9,170 nt of DNA from Geminicoccaceae bacterium (GTDB taxonomy: Bacteria > Pseudomonadota > Alphaproteobacteria > Geminicoccales > Geminicoccaceae), in contig JAPJRA010000099.1 of NCBI GenBank assembly GCA_030824835.1, positions 1-9,170 on the forward strand, written 5' to 3'. This document shows, piece by piece, positions 1-9,100 of the stretch (position 1 is the stretch's first letter; each line of letters starts with the position of its first letter). The notes beneath the pieces were generated by a model, which was given only the letters and a program-made list of their open reading frames with translations, did not search any database and was not told where the DNA came from. The translations under genes and the position numbers were made by a program.

Positions 1-553
1 CGGCGCTGGCGGTCGCGCGCACCACGGCACCTGCCGATCGCGTCACCTCGACGGCAGCGAGGCCGGTGGCTCCTGCCGCCTGATGGACCAGGACGTTGAT
101 CCCGGGCTCGAGGCGGCCCAAGCCGGCCATGGCCGTGGCATAGGCCACCGGCATCGTGGCAGCCGCGACCAGATCGGCCACGGGCGCGCGGCGGACGAGA
201 TCGGCTGGTACCAGCACCAGATCGGCCAGCGCCGGTTGGGCTAGAGCCACGACCGCGTCGCCTGCGCCCAGGAGCTCGACGCCGTCGCCGACCCGCCGCA
301 CGATGCCGACGAGATCGGCACCCAAGGGTGTGTCAGCGGGGCGGAGGCCCAAGGCGACGAGCCGGTCGCGAAAATTGAGGCTGGCTGCAACCACCTCGAT
401 CAGGACTTGGCCCGCGGGCACTTCATGGATCGGCGGCAGGGGCTCCCACTCGATCGAGGGCGGGGCGCCCGGCGCTCGCAGCACGGCCCGCGCGGCATCA
501 GTCTCGGACGCTGGCTCGATGCGGCGCAATCGGCGGGCATAGCGCCCCCCCCT
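1..553 (-). pseudogene. Continuation of the downstream PKS subunit after the frameshift: end of KR structural subdomain and N-terminal part of ER
   Basis: The frame is open from the G8 run to the left edge and has no start of its own next to a ribosome binding site. Its first residues, GGRYARRLRRIEP, complete the standard motif that closes a KR structural subdomain (AWR.G.RYV.RL), whose first half is the end of the upstream frame. An enoylreductase of the MDR family follows: VLIEVVAASLNFRDRLVALG, then LGADLVGIVRRVGDGV, then a nucleotide-binding segment LVHQAAGATGLAAVEV. The rest of the ER and any KR and ACP lie outside the window. The fragment differs from the upstream ER in two places: VALGRVPG is replaced by VALGLRPAD, and HAGAGGVG by HQAAGATG. 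If the extra G is real, this is the dead 3' part of a broken gene. If it is a sequencing error, this and 498-3113 are one CDS. Confidence 0.8.
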
Positions 554-3113
554 GCCGCCAGGCGACCGCCGGCTCGTCGACGGCGGCGCATTCGAGCGCC
601 AACGCCTCCTGCTGGGCTGCGATCGGGCGGGTGGGATCGAGGTCGACAAGACGGCAGCGACGTTCCGGCTGCTCGGCCATCAGCGCCTGGGCCAGCCCCC
701 ACAGCGCGGCCGCCCCGGCCTGTGCCGGCCACTCGACACCGCGGCCGGTGGCCACGCCCCCGCGGGTCGCGAGCACGATGCGGCAGGGCAGTCCGGCCAG
801 CGAACGGATCGTCTCGACCAGCCGCACTGCGGCCGTCGCCGGTTCCCCTCCCTCTGCGACGATGAGGAGCAGGGGGTCGGACACGCTGCGAAGTCGCACG
901 CAAGCTTCCGCAGGCGAATCGACACAGGGCCAGGACAAGCCTGCGCCGTCGAGGACGATGGTCGGGGCGGCCGTGGCCGCGGGCGTTGCAGTCCGCTCCC
1001 AGCGCACCTCGTGCCCGAATCGGTCGAGAAAGCTGCGGTGGCGGCCGAACCGGGCCGACTCCAGCCACGCGATGGGTCGACCGTCCGGAGCGACGACGCC
1101 CAGATCAGCCATGAGCATGCCGGACGGGTCCCGCCCACGCAGCCGCAGCCAGACCCGGGCTGCCGGCAGATCCGGGCCGGCGCGCTCCAGCGCCGCACAG
1201 CCGGCCAGAATCGGTGGGCGTCGCTCGGCATCGTCGATGATGCCATAGAGCAGTTGCGCCGCAGCCTCGATCACGCCGGGCTCGGCGAGCGTCGCACCTG
1301 GAGCCAGGGTGCCCATGGCCAAGCCACCGCCGACACTCACCTCGACAAGGCATCGCGCCTCGCTGCCGTAGCTGAAGCCGGCAGCCTCGATCCTGCGGTA
1401 GAGGACATCGGCGGGGACGATGCGTCCAGGCCACTCCATCACGGGAGATGGGATCGACCCTCCAGCCGTGGCCGGGCGAGCCGCCAGATGAACGGTCCAT
1501 TCGGATGTGCCGTCGCAGTGGCTCTCCAGCAGCATCTCGCCTGCGGCCGTGCGCAGGCGGATCTCGCATGGCCCGGTGATGCGCAACGGCTGCTCGAACC
1601 GCATCGCCTCCAATCGTGGCACAGGCCCAAGCAGGTGCAGCAGCACGCCCAGATGAGCAAGGCCACCCGTTCCTGCCAGCAGCGGGTCGCCCGGCTGCAG
1701 GTGGCGGCTGCCCGGCGCCGCTCCTGGTAGCGGGAACCGTTCCCGCCGGAACACGGGCGCGGGCAAAGGGCTCCTTACCGTTCCGGTGGATTCCTCCGGC
1801 CGCTCCAGGACAAGATGCGCGTTGCTGCCGCTGAAGCCGAACGAGCTGACGCCGACCCGGCGCACACCTTTTTGTGGCGCGGTCGGCACGACGAGGTCGA
1901 GACCGCCGGGCCGAATCTCGGGATTCAGCCGTCGGAAATGCCGGCTGGGTGCCGCAAGGTCGTGCTCGATCGAGAGCGCAGCCTTGATCAGGCCGGCGAT
2001 GCCGGCCGCTGCCTCGGCATGGCCGAGCGTGCTCTTGACCGAGCCCACCAGGAGCGGCCGCGTGTGCCCGGCAAAGACGGTGGCCAGAGCCTGGGCCTCG
2101 ATGACGTCGCCGAGTGGCGTGCCGCTGCCATGCGCCTCGATCAGGTCGATCGCGTCAGGCGCAAGGTCGGCATCGGCGAGTGCCGCCCGGATCACCGCCA
2201 CCTGGGCCGGGCCGTTGGGTGCGGTCAGGCCGGCACTGCGCCCGTCCTGATTGACGGCAGAGCCTCGGATCACCGCCCGCACCCGCTCGCCTGAGGCATG
2301 AGCCTCCCTGGTCCGCCGAAGCACGACCACGCCGACACCTTCTGCCCGGCCGTAGCCATCCGCCGCGGCATCGAAGCTCTTGCAGCGACCGTCCGGTGCC
2401 AGCATCCCGGCCTCGGCGAAGCTTCTGCCCAGCTCGGCCGAAAGCATCAGACTGACCCCGCCGACCAGCGCCAGATCGCACTCGCCGGCGCGCAAGGCCT
2501 TGACCGCCAGATGCGCGGCGGTGAGCGAGGAGGAGCAGGCGGTGTCGACGGTGAGGCAGGGGCCCTTCAGGTCCAGGCTATAGGCGATGCGACCGGCGGC
2601 GATCGCCGGGCTCGTGCCGCTGCCATAGAAGCGGTCGACGCCCGCCAGCAGGGTGCGACGAGCGAAGTCGTTGGTGGCGAGCCCTATGAACACGCCGGTC
2701 CGGCTGCCGGCGAGGCTCTCAGGCACGATCGCCGCGTCCGCCAGCGCCTGCCACACGGTCTCCAGCAGCAGGCGGTGCTGCGGGTCCATGGCCTGGGCCT
2801 CGCGTGGGGTGATCTCGAAGCAGGCGGCATCGAAGCTCTCGACGTCATCGAGGAAGCTGCCCGGCGGCTGGCCGTCGCCGGCCCCGGGCCACCGATCGGC
2901 GGGCACCGGCCGGATAGGGTCTGGGCCTTCCAGCAGCAGGCGCCAGAACGACGCCGGATCGTCGACGCCACCTGGGAACCGGCAGCCGATGCCGATGATC
3001 GCGATCGACGGCTTCGTGTCGCGCTCGGCGGCCGCGAGCCTGGCCTTGAGGCTGCGGATCTCCAGAAAAGCCCTCTTGAGCAGCTCCTTGGGGTCCGAAG
3101 GCGTGCCGCTCAA
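498..3113 (-). CDS. Type I polyketide synthase subunit, N-terminal part: docking helix-KS-degenerate DH-KR structural subdomain, cut short by a frameshift
   Basis: This is the next PKS subunit in the assembly line, read as 871 residues. Residues 8-32 form a charged amphipathic helix (ELLKRAFLEIR...KARLAAAE), typical of an N-terminal docking domain. KS 35-437 has Cys193 (DTACSSS), His328 (EAHGSGT) and His365, so it looks competent to condense. No AT follows: about 30 residues with a faint post-AT-like FRRERF lead to a DH fold at 469-690. That DH lacks the HxxxGxxxxP motif (DPLLAGTGG stands there), and its second-half Asp is Glu616 in GVIEAAAQ. From about 697 it is a KR structural subdomain (AALWGLAQALMAEQPE, CRLVDLDP). 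The last 16 or so residues, after AWRQGG, do not resemble PKS. They come from a shift in a G8 run, and the real continuation is in the adjacent frame (553 to 1). The start is TTG at 3113; no other start lies near the docking helix. Confidence 0.88.
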   Translation of the reverse strand: MSGTPSDPKELLKRAFLEIRSLKARLAAAERDTKPSIAIIGIGCRFPGGVDDPASFWRLLLEGPDPIRPVPADRWPGAGDGQPPGSFLDDVESFDAACFEITPREAQAMDPQHRLLLETVWQALADAAIVPESLAGSRTGVFIGLATNDFARRTLLAGVDRFYGSGTSPAIAAGRIAYSLDLKGPCLTVDTACSSSLTAAHLAVKALRAGECDLALVGGVSLMLSAELGRSFAEAGMLAPDGRCKSFDAAADGYGRAEGVGVVVLRRTREAHASGERVRAVIRGSAVNQDGRSAGLTAPNGPAQVAVIRAALADADLAPDAIDLIEAHGSGTPLGDVIEAQALATVFAGHTRPLLVGSVKSTLGHAEAAAGIAGLIKAALSIEHDLAAPSRHFRRLNPEIRPGGLDLVVPTAPQKGVRRVGVSSFGFSGSNAHLVLERPEESTGTVRSPLPAPVFRRERFPLPGAAPGSRHLQPGDPLLAGTGGLAHLGVLLHLLGPVPRLEAMRFEQPLRITGPCEIRLRTAAGEMLLESHCDGTSEWTVHLAARPATAGGSIPSPVMEWPGRIVPADVLYRRIEAAGFSYGSEARCLVEVSVGGGLAMGTLAPGATLAEPGVIEAAAQLLYGIIDDAERRPPILAGCAALERAGPDLPAARVWLRLRGRDPSGMLMADLGVVAPDGRPIAWLESARFGRHRSFLDRFGHEVRWERTATPAATAAPTIVLDGAGLSWPCVDSPAEACVRLRSVSDPLLLIVAEGGEPATAAVRLVETIRSLAGLPCRIVLATRGGVATGRGVEWPAQAGAAALWGLAQALMAEQPERRCRLVDLDPTRPIAAQQEALALECAAVDEPAVAWRQGGALCPPIAPHRASVRD
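545..552 (-). other. G8 homopolymer with a +1 frameshift inside a PKS gene
   Basis: Plus strand 545-552 is eight C (eight G on the coding strand). Read as it stands, the upstream frame gives AWRQGGALCPP and stops at 498. With seven G it gives AWRQGGRYARRL and continues open to base 1, which restores the conserved end of the KR structural subdomain and the following ER. One extra base in the run is therefore the simplest explanation of the split. The run is a classic site for sequencing error, replication slippage or polymerase slippage, and the sequence alone cannot tell these apart. Confidence 0.88.
1044..1709 (-). other. Degenerate dehydratase-like domain of the downstream module
   Basis: Residues 469-690 of the downstream subunit keep the shape of a double-hotdog DH: a DPLLA start, EWTVHLAAR closing the first half, LYRRIEAAGFSYGSEARCLVEV opening the second, and GVIEAAAQLL at the catalytic-Asp helix. 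The catalytic His region is replaced by AGTGGLAHLG, with no HxxxGxxxxP, and the conserved Asp is Glu616. Loss of both members of the dyad predicts no dehydration. The upstream module's DH, by contrast, has both His959 and Asp1103. Confidence 0.7.
1803..3011 (-). repeat. KS-coding segment paralogous to 6653-7912
   Basis: The KS-coding regions 1803-3011 and 6653-7912 are diverged direct copies in the same orientation, as expected for PKS modules. Short stretches stay identical at the DNA level: GCCGGCGATGCCGGC occurs near 1993 and near 6851, and GCCTCGGCATGGCCGA follows in both, encoding HAEAAAGIAG around the third catalytic His. Similar matches surround MDPQ.RLLLET and the DTACSSS active site. 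These are possible sites of recombination or gene conversion between modules. Confidence 0.6.
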
Positions 3114-3184
3114 GCTGACGCCCCCAGCTCGAGTTCCAGAAGTGCCGCCAGGTCCGATGCACTGAGCTCGTCCAGTGCATCGGA
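3012..3184 (-). other. Matched C-terminal and N-terminal docking domains at the subunit junction
   Basis: The upstream protein ends, after its last ACP, in a short acidic-hydrophobic helix (DELSASDLAALLELELGASA). The downstream protein begins with a basic helical stretch (KELLKRAFLEIRSLKARLAAAE) before its KS. Short C-terminal tails of the LS.DEL..LL..EL type and N-terminal coiled coils before a KS are known docking partners that pass the chain from ACP to the next KS. Their position on either side of the stop/start overlap supports direct transfer from ACP Ser1928 of the upstream subunit to KS Cys193 of the downstream one. Confidence 0.7.
3110..3113 (-). promoter_or_regulatory. TTGA stop/start overlap coupling two PKS subunits
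   Basis: The upstream subunit ends in TGA (3112-3110) and the downstream subunit starts on TTG (3113-3111), giving a 4-base TTGA overlap. The next Met in the downstream frame is residue 109, deep in the KS, so TTG is the only start that includes the docking helix and the KS N-terminus. Seven bases upstream lies a GGGGG run (plus 3121-3125) that could serve as a weak Shine-Dalgarno site. Such an arrangement points to translational coupling and near-equal amounts of the two proteins. Confidence 0.75.
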
Positions 3185-6100
3185 CGGGGGATACAGCAGC
3201 GCAACCAGATGACGGGCCAGCGCCTCGATGGTCGGGTGATCGAAGACGAGGCTCGCCGGCAGCTCCAGCGCCAGCGCCTTGGCGAGCTCGTTGCGGAAGC
3301 TGACCGCCAGCAGCGAGTCGAGCCCCAGATCACGTAATGCCCGACGGGCCTCCAGCCTCGTGCCATCCGGAAAGCCCAGGAGACGACGCGCCCGTTCGGC
3401 AAGCTCCTGGCCGAGCAGCGCGAGCCGGGCGTCAGCCGATGCCGCCTCGAGCAGATCACGCAGGTCGGTGGCAGCCTTGGTCGCCGACGTTCGTGGCGCG
3501 GTCTGATGATCCATGACCAGTCGGACTGCCACGCCGCTGCGCAGCGCCTCCCCCATGGCGGCGGTGGCCGCCGCGGGTGCCATGGGCCGGAAACCCTGCT
3601 CGCTCAACCGGGCACGATGCGCCGGCGCCAGAGCCTCGAACATCCCCGTTTGCCACGGCCCGAAGCCGATGGCCGTCGCGGGCAGACCTTCGGCCCGCCG
3701 CGCCCGTACCAGGCCCTCGAGCCAGGCATTGGCGGCGGCGTAGGCCGCTTGCCCGGCAGCGCCGAGTGTGGCCACGACCGAGGACACAAGGACGAAAGCA
3801 GCGAGTTGGCGGTTGCGGGTCAGCTCGTGCAGATGACGGGCGCCCTCGACCTTGCCCCGGAAGACCGTGGCGATGTCGGCCGGACGAAGATTGGCCAGCA
3901 TCGAATCCTCGACCACGCCTGCCGCATGCACGATTCCCGTCAGGTCTGGAAGGCCCGCCAACATCGCGGCGACGGCAGCGCAATCGCCGAGATCGACGGC
4001 GACGGTCGCGAACGGCGTGGCCGAGGAGGCCGTCCGGGCGGCGAGCACGACCCGGGCGGCACCGTTCTCGACGAGCCAGTGGGCGATGGCGCGGCCGACA
4101 GCACCCGTCCCGCCCGTAACGAGCCATGTGCCATGACGGCCCGGCAGCTCCTCCTGGGGCCAGAGCAGTGCCGTGCGGCCAACCGTCCGCCCCTGGGCCA
4201 GGGCGGTGAGCGCGGCGCCGGCAGCTTCGGCACCGAGCTCCGTCCGCCATGGCAGCCTGATCGCACCCTCGTCCAACAACCTGAAAATCCGGGCCATCCG
4301 AGTGCGGAACCAATCGGGATCGGCCGCGAGCGGTTGCTCCAGATCGTAGCGGAGGTGGCGCACACCGCCGGGCAACGCCGGTTTGGATGCGCTGCCGAGT
4401 TCAAGGAAGCAACCGTTCGGGCGCAGCAGTGCGGCCGATGCCGCGGCCATGTCGTCGCCCAGGGCGTGCAGCACGACGTCGACACCGAGACCGCTACTCC
4501 AGGCCAGCACGGCTGCGGCGAAACTCGTGTCGCGCGAGGAGGCTGTCGCTTCGGCACCGACAAGTCGGGCCCATGCCTGCTTGCCGGGACTGGCTGTCGC
4601 GAAGACACGGGCGCCGGACCATACGGCGAGCTGTATCGCGGCCATGCCTACGCCGCCGGCCCCGGCGTGGATCAGCACGCGCTGCCCTGGTCGCAGGACC
4701 GCCAGCTCGATCAGACCCCGCCACGCGGTAAGAAAGGCGATCGGTAGTGTCGCCGCCGCGGCCGGCGTGAGTTGCTCCGGATAACGCACACAGCGGGCAG
4801 CCGGGATCGTAACGTGGGTGGCCAAGGCTCCTGGTGCGAACAGCAAGACCCTGTCGCCTGAGGTGAGCCCCTCGGTCCCGGGGCCCACGGCCGTGACCGT
4901 GCCTGCGGCCTCGAGACCGAGGCCCGTACCAGGCACGCGGCCCAGAGCCACCAACGTATCCTTGAAGTTCAGCCCGCTCGCCGAGATCCGCACCAAAGCC
5001 TCACCGGGACCCGGCGGCTCGACCACCATGGGAACCATGGCCAGATCGTCGAGCGTGGCCCCCTCGCCCGGGATCAGGCGGCATGGCCCGTCAGGTAACG
5101 GCACGATCCGCGCAAGCTCCGGCTGGTAGGCTAAGCCGCCGCGCAGGGCGAGACACGGTGCTGCGGGCAGTAGCGCCGCCGGCAATCCCTCGCCGGTCGG
5201 GTCGAGGTCGAGCCAGGTGCAATGCAGTTCCGGGTGCTCGGCCGTGATCGTCGGTACGAGCCCGGCCAGCACAGCGGCCGGCGCGGGCTCCCGATCAAGG
5301 AGTGGTGGGACACCGGCGGCACCGCGGCTGACCAGCAGGAGCCGTGGCGGCCGAGGCAGCTGTGAGAGGAATCGGACAAGCTCGGCGGTCTCGACGAGGC
5401 ACTGCTCCGGTGTCGTGGCCCGGAGCGGGCGGAGGTCGATCACCCCCATCGGGTCATGCGGAAGGCTACGCGGATCCGCCTCGATCACGTGCCAACCAGC
5501 GCCGGGCGGCACGAGTTCCACCTGGGTAGGATGCCAGCGCAGTTCGTGGATCCACCCATGATGGCGCTCGCTCACCCTGCGCAGGCGAACCCCAGTGAAG
5601 GCCGCGACTAGTCGGCCATCCTGGTGCAGCAGCTGCGCCTCGCCAAGCGCGCCATCGATCTCGACCTGCCTCAGCCTGGCACGACAATAGGCGGGCTCGC
5701 CACCGCCGAGCCAGACGAAGCCGTCGACACTGGCCGGGAGCCACATTGACCCTTCCGGGAGCAGCGAGGTCAACGTCTGCAGCGCCAGGTCGAGCATGGC
5801 AGGGTCGGCATCGAGATCGCCCGATCCGAATGCCGGCAGCAGCTCGGCCTCGGCGAGATCATTGGACCGGTGAAGTTGCTGGATGCGTCCGTAGGCAGGA
5901 CCGAACGCAAAGCCGCGCCGCCTCAACTCCTCCTGGTGCAGGTCGCCCGAGACCTGCGCTGCCGTCGCAGGCGGGGATGGAATTGACGTCGGTCCCGGGC
6001 GGGCGGCAGCCACCGACGCCGTGCATACGCAGCTCCAGGTGTCGCCAGCCTCGACGAACAGCTCGATCCGATCGGCGGAGCGGACGAGTTGGATCGACCG

Positions 6101-9100
6101 GCCCGTCACCGGCACTTCGACCCGCTCCAGAAGCTCGACCCCGGTCACAGTCGGAGCGCCGGCAGCGACGCAGAGCGACAGGAAACCGGCGGCCGGCAGG
6201 ATCACGGCGTCCCCGACGACATGATCACGAAGCCACGCGCTGCCAGGATCGAGCCTGCCGGTACGGATCGTAAAGCCGGTGGCGCCGACGCGTGTGGCCG
6301 GGCCGAGCAGAGCTTCGGCGGTTGGCGAGCGCTCCAGCCAATGGCGATGCCGGACGAAAGGATAGGTCGGCAGGCTGACCCGTCGGCCGGGAGGCACCGG
6401 CAGATCGGGCATCGGCCCGTCACTCGGCGCCAACCGCTCCAGCTCGGCAGGGTCACGAGCGAGTGCCCACCAGCCGAGCCGGGCCCGACCGACGGCCGCG
6501 GTATGGCAGGCATCCTGGAAGCTGACGTCATTGGCGACCAGATAGGCCCTATAGCGACGGCCCAGCTCGCGCACGGCGTCGGGCGTCGCACCGGTGATGA
6601 GCAGAACACCCGCGTCCGTCGGCGCCGTCGTGGCGGTCAACGGTGGTGGAGCCTCCAGCACCACATGGGCATTGGTGCCGCTGGCGCCAAAAGCGCTGAC
6701 ACCGGCCCTGGCCGGGGCGACGGGCCACGGCTCGGCGACCACCGGTACTTGGATCCGGGCCCTACCGGCCGTGGAGTGAGGGTTGAGCGCGTGGAAGTGC
6801 AGATGCGGTGGGATGGTGGCGTGCCCGACGGCGAGGGCCGCCTTGATCACGCCGGCGATGCCGGCAGCCGCCTCGGCATGGCCGAAATTGGTCTTGACCG
6901 AGCCGACCAGCAGGGGTGTGTCGCGCTCCTTGAACACCTCGGCCAGCGCGTCCAGCTCGATCGGATCGCCCAGCGAAGTGCCCGTCCCGTGCGCCTCTAC
7001 CATGCCGACCACGGCCGGCGTGAGCCCGGCATCGGCGAGTGCGGTCCGGATCACCGCTTCCTGGGCCAATCCGTTGGGAGCCGTGAATCCGGAGCTGTGG
7101 CCGTCGTGGTTCACGGCCGAGCCGCAGATGACGGCGATGATCCGATCGCCGTCGGCCTCGGCGCGCGCCAGCGGCTTGAGCACGACCACGCCACAGCCTT
7201 CGGCGCGGACATAGCCGTTGGCGGCCGCATCGAAGGTCTTGCAGCGGCCGTCAGGAGCGAGGAGGCCGGCACGCGAGAGAACCACCGAGCTCTCGGGTGC
7301 CAGCAGCAGGTTGACACCTGCGGCAAGCGCGAGGCTCGCCTCACCCGTGCGCAGCGCGCGAACCGCCAGATGCAGGGCCACCAGCGAGGACGAGCAGGCC
7401 GTGTCGACCACCATAGCCGGCCCCTCGGTGCCGAGGACGTGGGCGAGCCTGCCGGCCAGCGTGTTGTTGGGCTGTCCGGTCAACGTGTGCCCGTCCAGCC
7501 TGTCCGTGCCGTTCTGGCGCGCCAACAACGCGTAGTCGCTGCCGGTGACACCAACGAAGATCGCAGTGGCGGTGCCGGCCAGTCGATCCGGCGCGATGCC
7601 GGCGTCTTCCAGGCTCTCCCACGCCGTCTCCAGCAGCAGCCGCTGCTGCGGGTCCATCTGCGCCGCCTCGCGCGGGCTGATGCCGAAGAAGGCGGCATCG
7701 AACAGGTCGACACCGTCGACGAAGCCGCCCCAGCGGCTGGCGATGCGGCCGGGCCGCGTCGAATCGGCATCGTACCACCGAGCGTTCGACCAGCGATCGG
7801 CGGGGACCTCCTGGATCAGGTCGGCACCCTCCCACAGCGCCCGGGCGAAGGCATCCGGCCCATGGATACCACCCGGGAAGCGGCAGCCGATGCCGACGAT
7901 GGCGATGGCGGAGGACTGCCGGGTTGGCGCGGCGATGGTGCGGCTGCCGGTCCGGCCCTGGAGCCATTCCTCCAGCCTTGCCAGTGACGGATGCGAGAAC
8001 AGGATCGCGGTCGGCACCGGCTCGCCGGTCGCCTGCTCCAGCCGCCGTCGCAGCGTGAGCGCCATCAGCGAGTCCAGGCCCTGCTCGAACAGGCCGCGGT
8101 TCGGGTCGAGAGCGCCAGGATAGGGATGGCCCAGAATCTCGGCGACGAGGCCCCTGAGATCGCTACCTGAGAGCACACGTCGCGGGGGCGCCTCGCTCGA
8201 CGGCATGGTCGCCATCACGAGCCGCGGGCGCAGCCGGTCGAACAGCGGATGCCGCCGCCGGCTCTCGATCGTCTCGACAAAGCGCCGCCAATCGGCACGT
8301 GCCAGCACGAGATGGGCCGTGCCCGACGCTGCGAGGTCGACCGCGGCCCGGCACACCGCGGTCAGCGGCAGCGGCTCCAGGCCCGCAGCGGCAAGAGCAG
8401 AATCCTCGTCCGCGCCCAGCAGCCCTCGTTCGGCGAGCCGGCCCAGGGCGAGGCTGGTGGCGGGCAGGCCCTTCGATCTCGCCGCCAGCGCCCAGGCATC
8501 CAGCGCGGCATTGGCGGCTGCATAGTTCGGGTTGTCGCGCAGCCCCCAGACGCCGGCGGCCGAGGACAAGGTGATCATGAAGTCGAGGTCGTGCCTAGCG
8601 GCGACCGCGGCTAAGGTTCGCGCGATGGCGAGCTTGCCCCCGATGACCGTGGCGCGATCGCCTGCGACCGTACCCGCCGCATGGACGATACCGGCGAGTG
8701 GACGATCGATCAGCAGGGCAAGGTCGGCCGCAGCCGTCGTCGCGGCGAGATCGAGCGCCGCCACCCGAACCTCGGCGCCGCGCCGACGCCATCCCTCGAC
8801 GGCAGTCAATACGCCCCCACGTCGACCGACCAACAGGAGATGGCGGGCACCCTGCTCGACCAGCCAGCCGGCAAACGCGCTGCCAAGCATGCCGAGGCCG
8901 CCTGCGATCAGATAAAGCTGGTCGGCCCGCACCGGTGGTGCCTCCGTCGGCGGCTCGACGCGCGGCACCAGTCGGGCCACCCGCCGCTCGCCGGCCGTGA
9001 TCCGCACCCGGTCCTCGATGCCGTCGCCTTGCAGCTCCCTCACCAGCGCGTGCAGGCTGCCGTCGCTCTCGTCGGCAAGCTCGATGGCGCTCGCCATCGT

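Noticed and set aside
400..1068. 222-codon minus-strand frame overlapping the downstream subunit
   Set aside because: It is out of frame with the KR structural subdomain and the ER, and its Arg/Gly/Pro-rich translation has no family resemblance. It is not the frame that continues the PKS after the G8 run.
2298..3212. 304-codon open frame on the plus strand crossing the subunit junction
   Set aside because: It is antisense to the downstream KS and both docking regions, with shadow-like composition and no motif.
3506..4747. 413-codon open frame on the plus strand
   Set aside because: It is antisense to the clear ER and KR domains of the upstream subunit and shows no protein family features.
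6401..6421. Possible AT hidden in another frame at the KS-DH junction
   Set aside because: Only about ten residues separate the two linkers, there is no room for an AT, and no GHSxG-like motif occurs in the nearby frames.
6089..7987. 632-codon open frame on the plus strand
   Set aside because: It lies wholly antisense to the KS, DH and linker coding region. Its translation is low-complexity and rich in Arg, Gly, Ala and Asp, with no recognisable domain. Long antisense frames are expected in GC-rich coding DNA.
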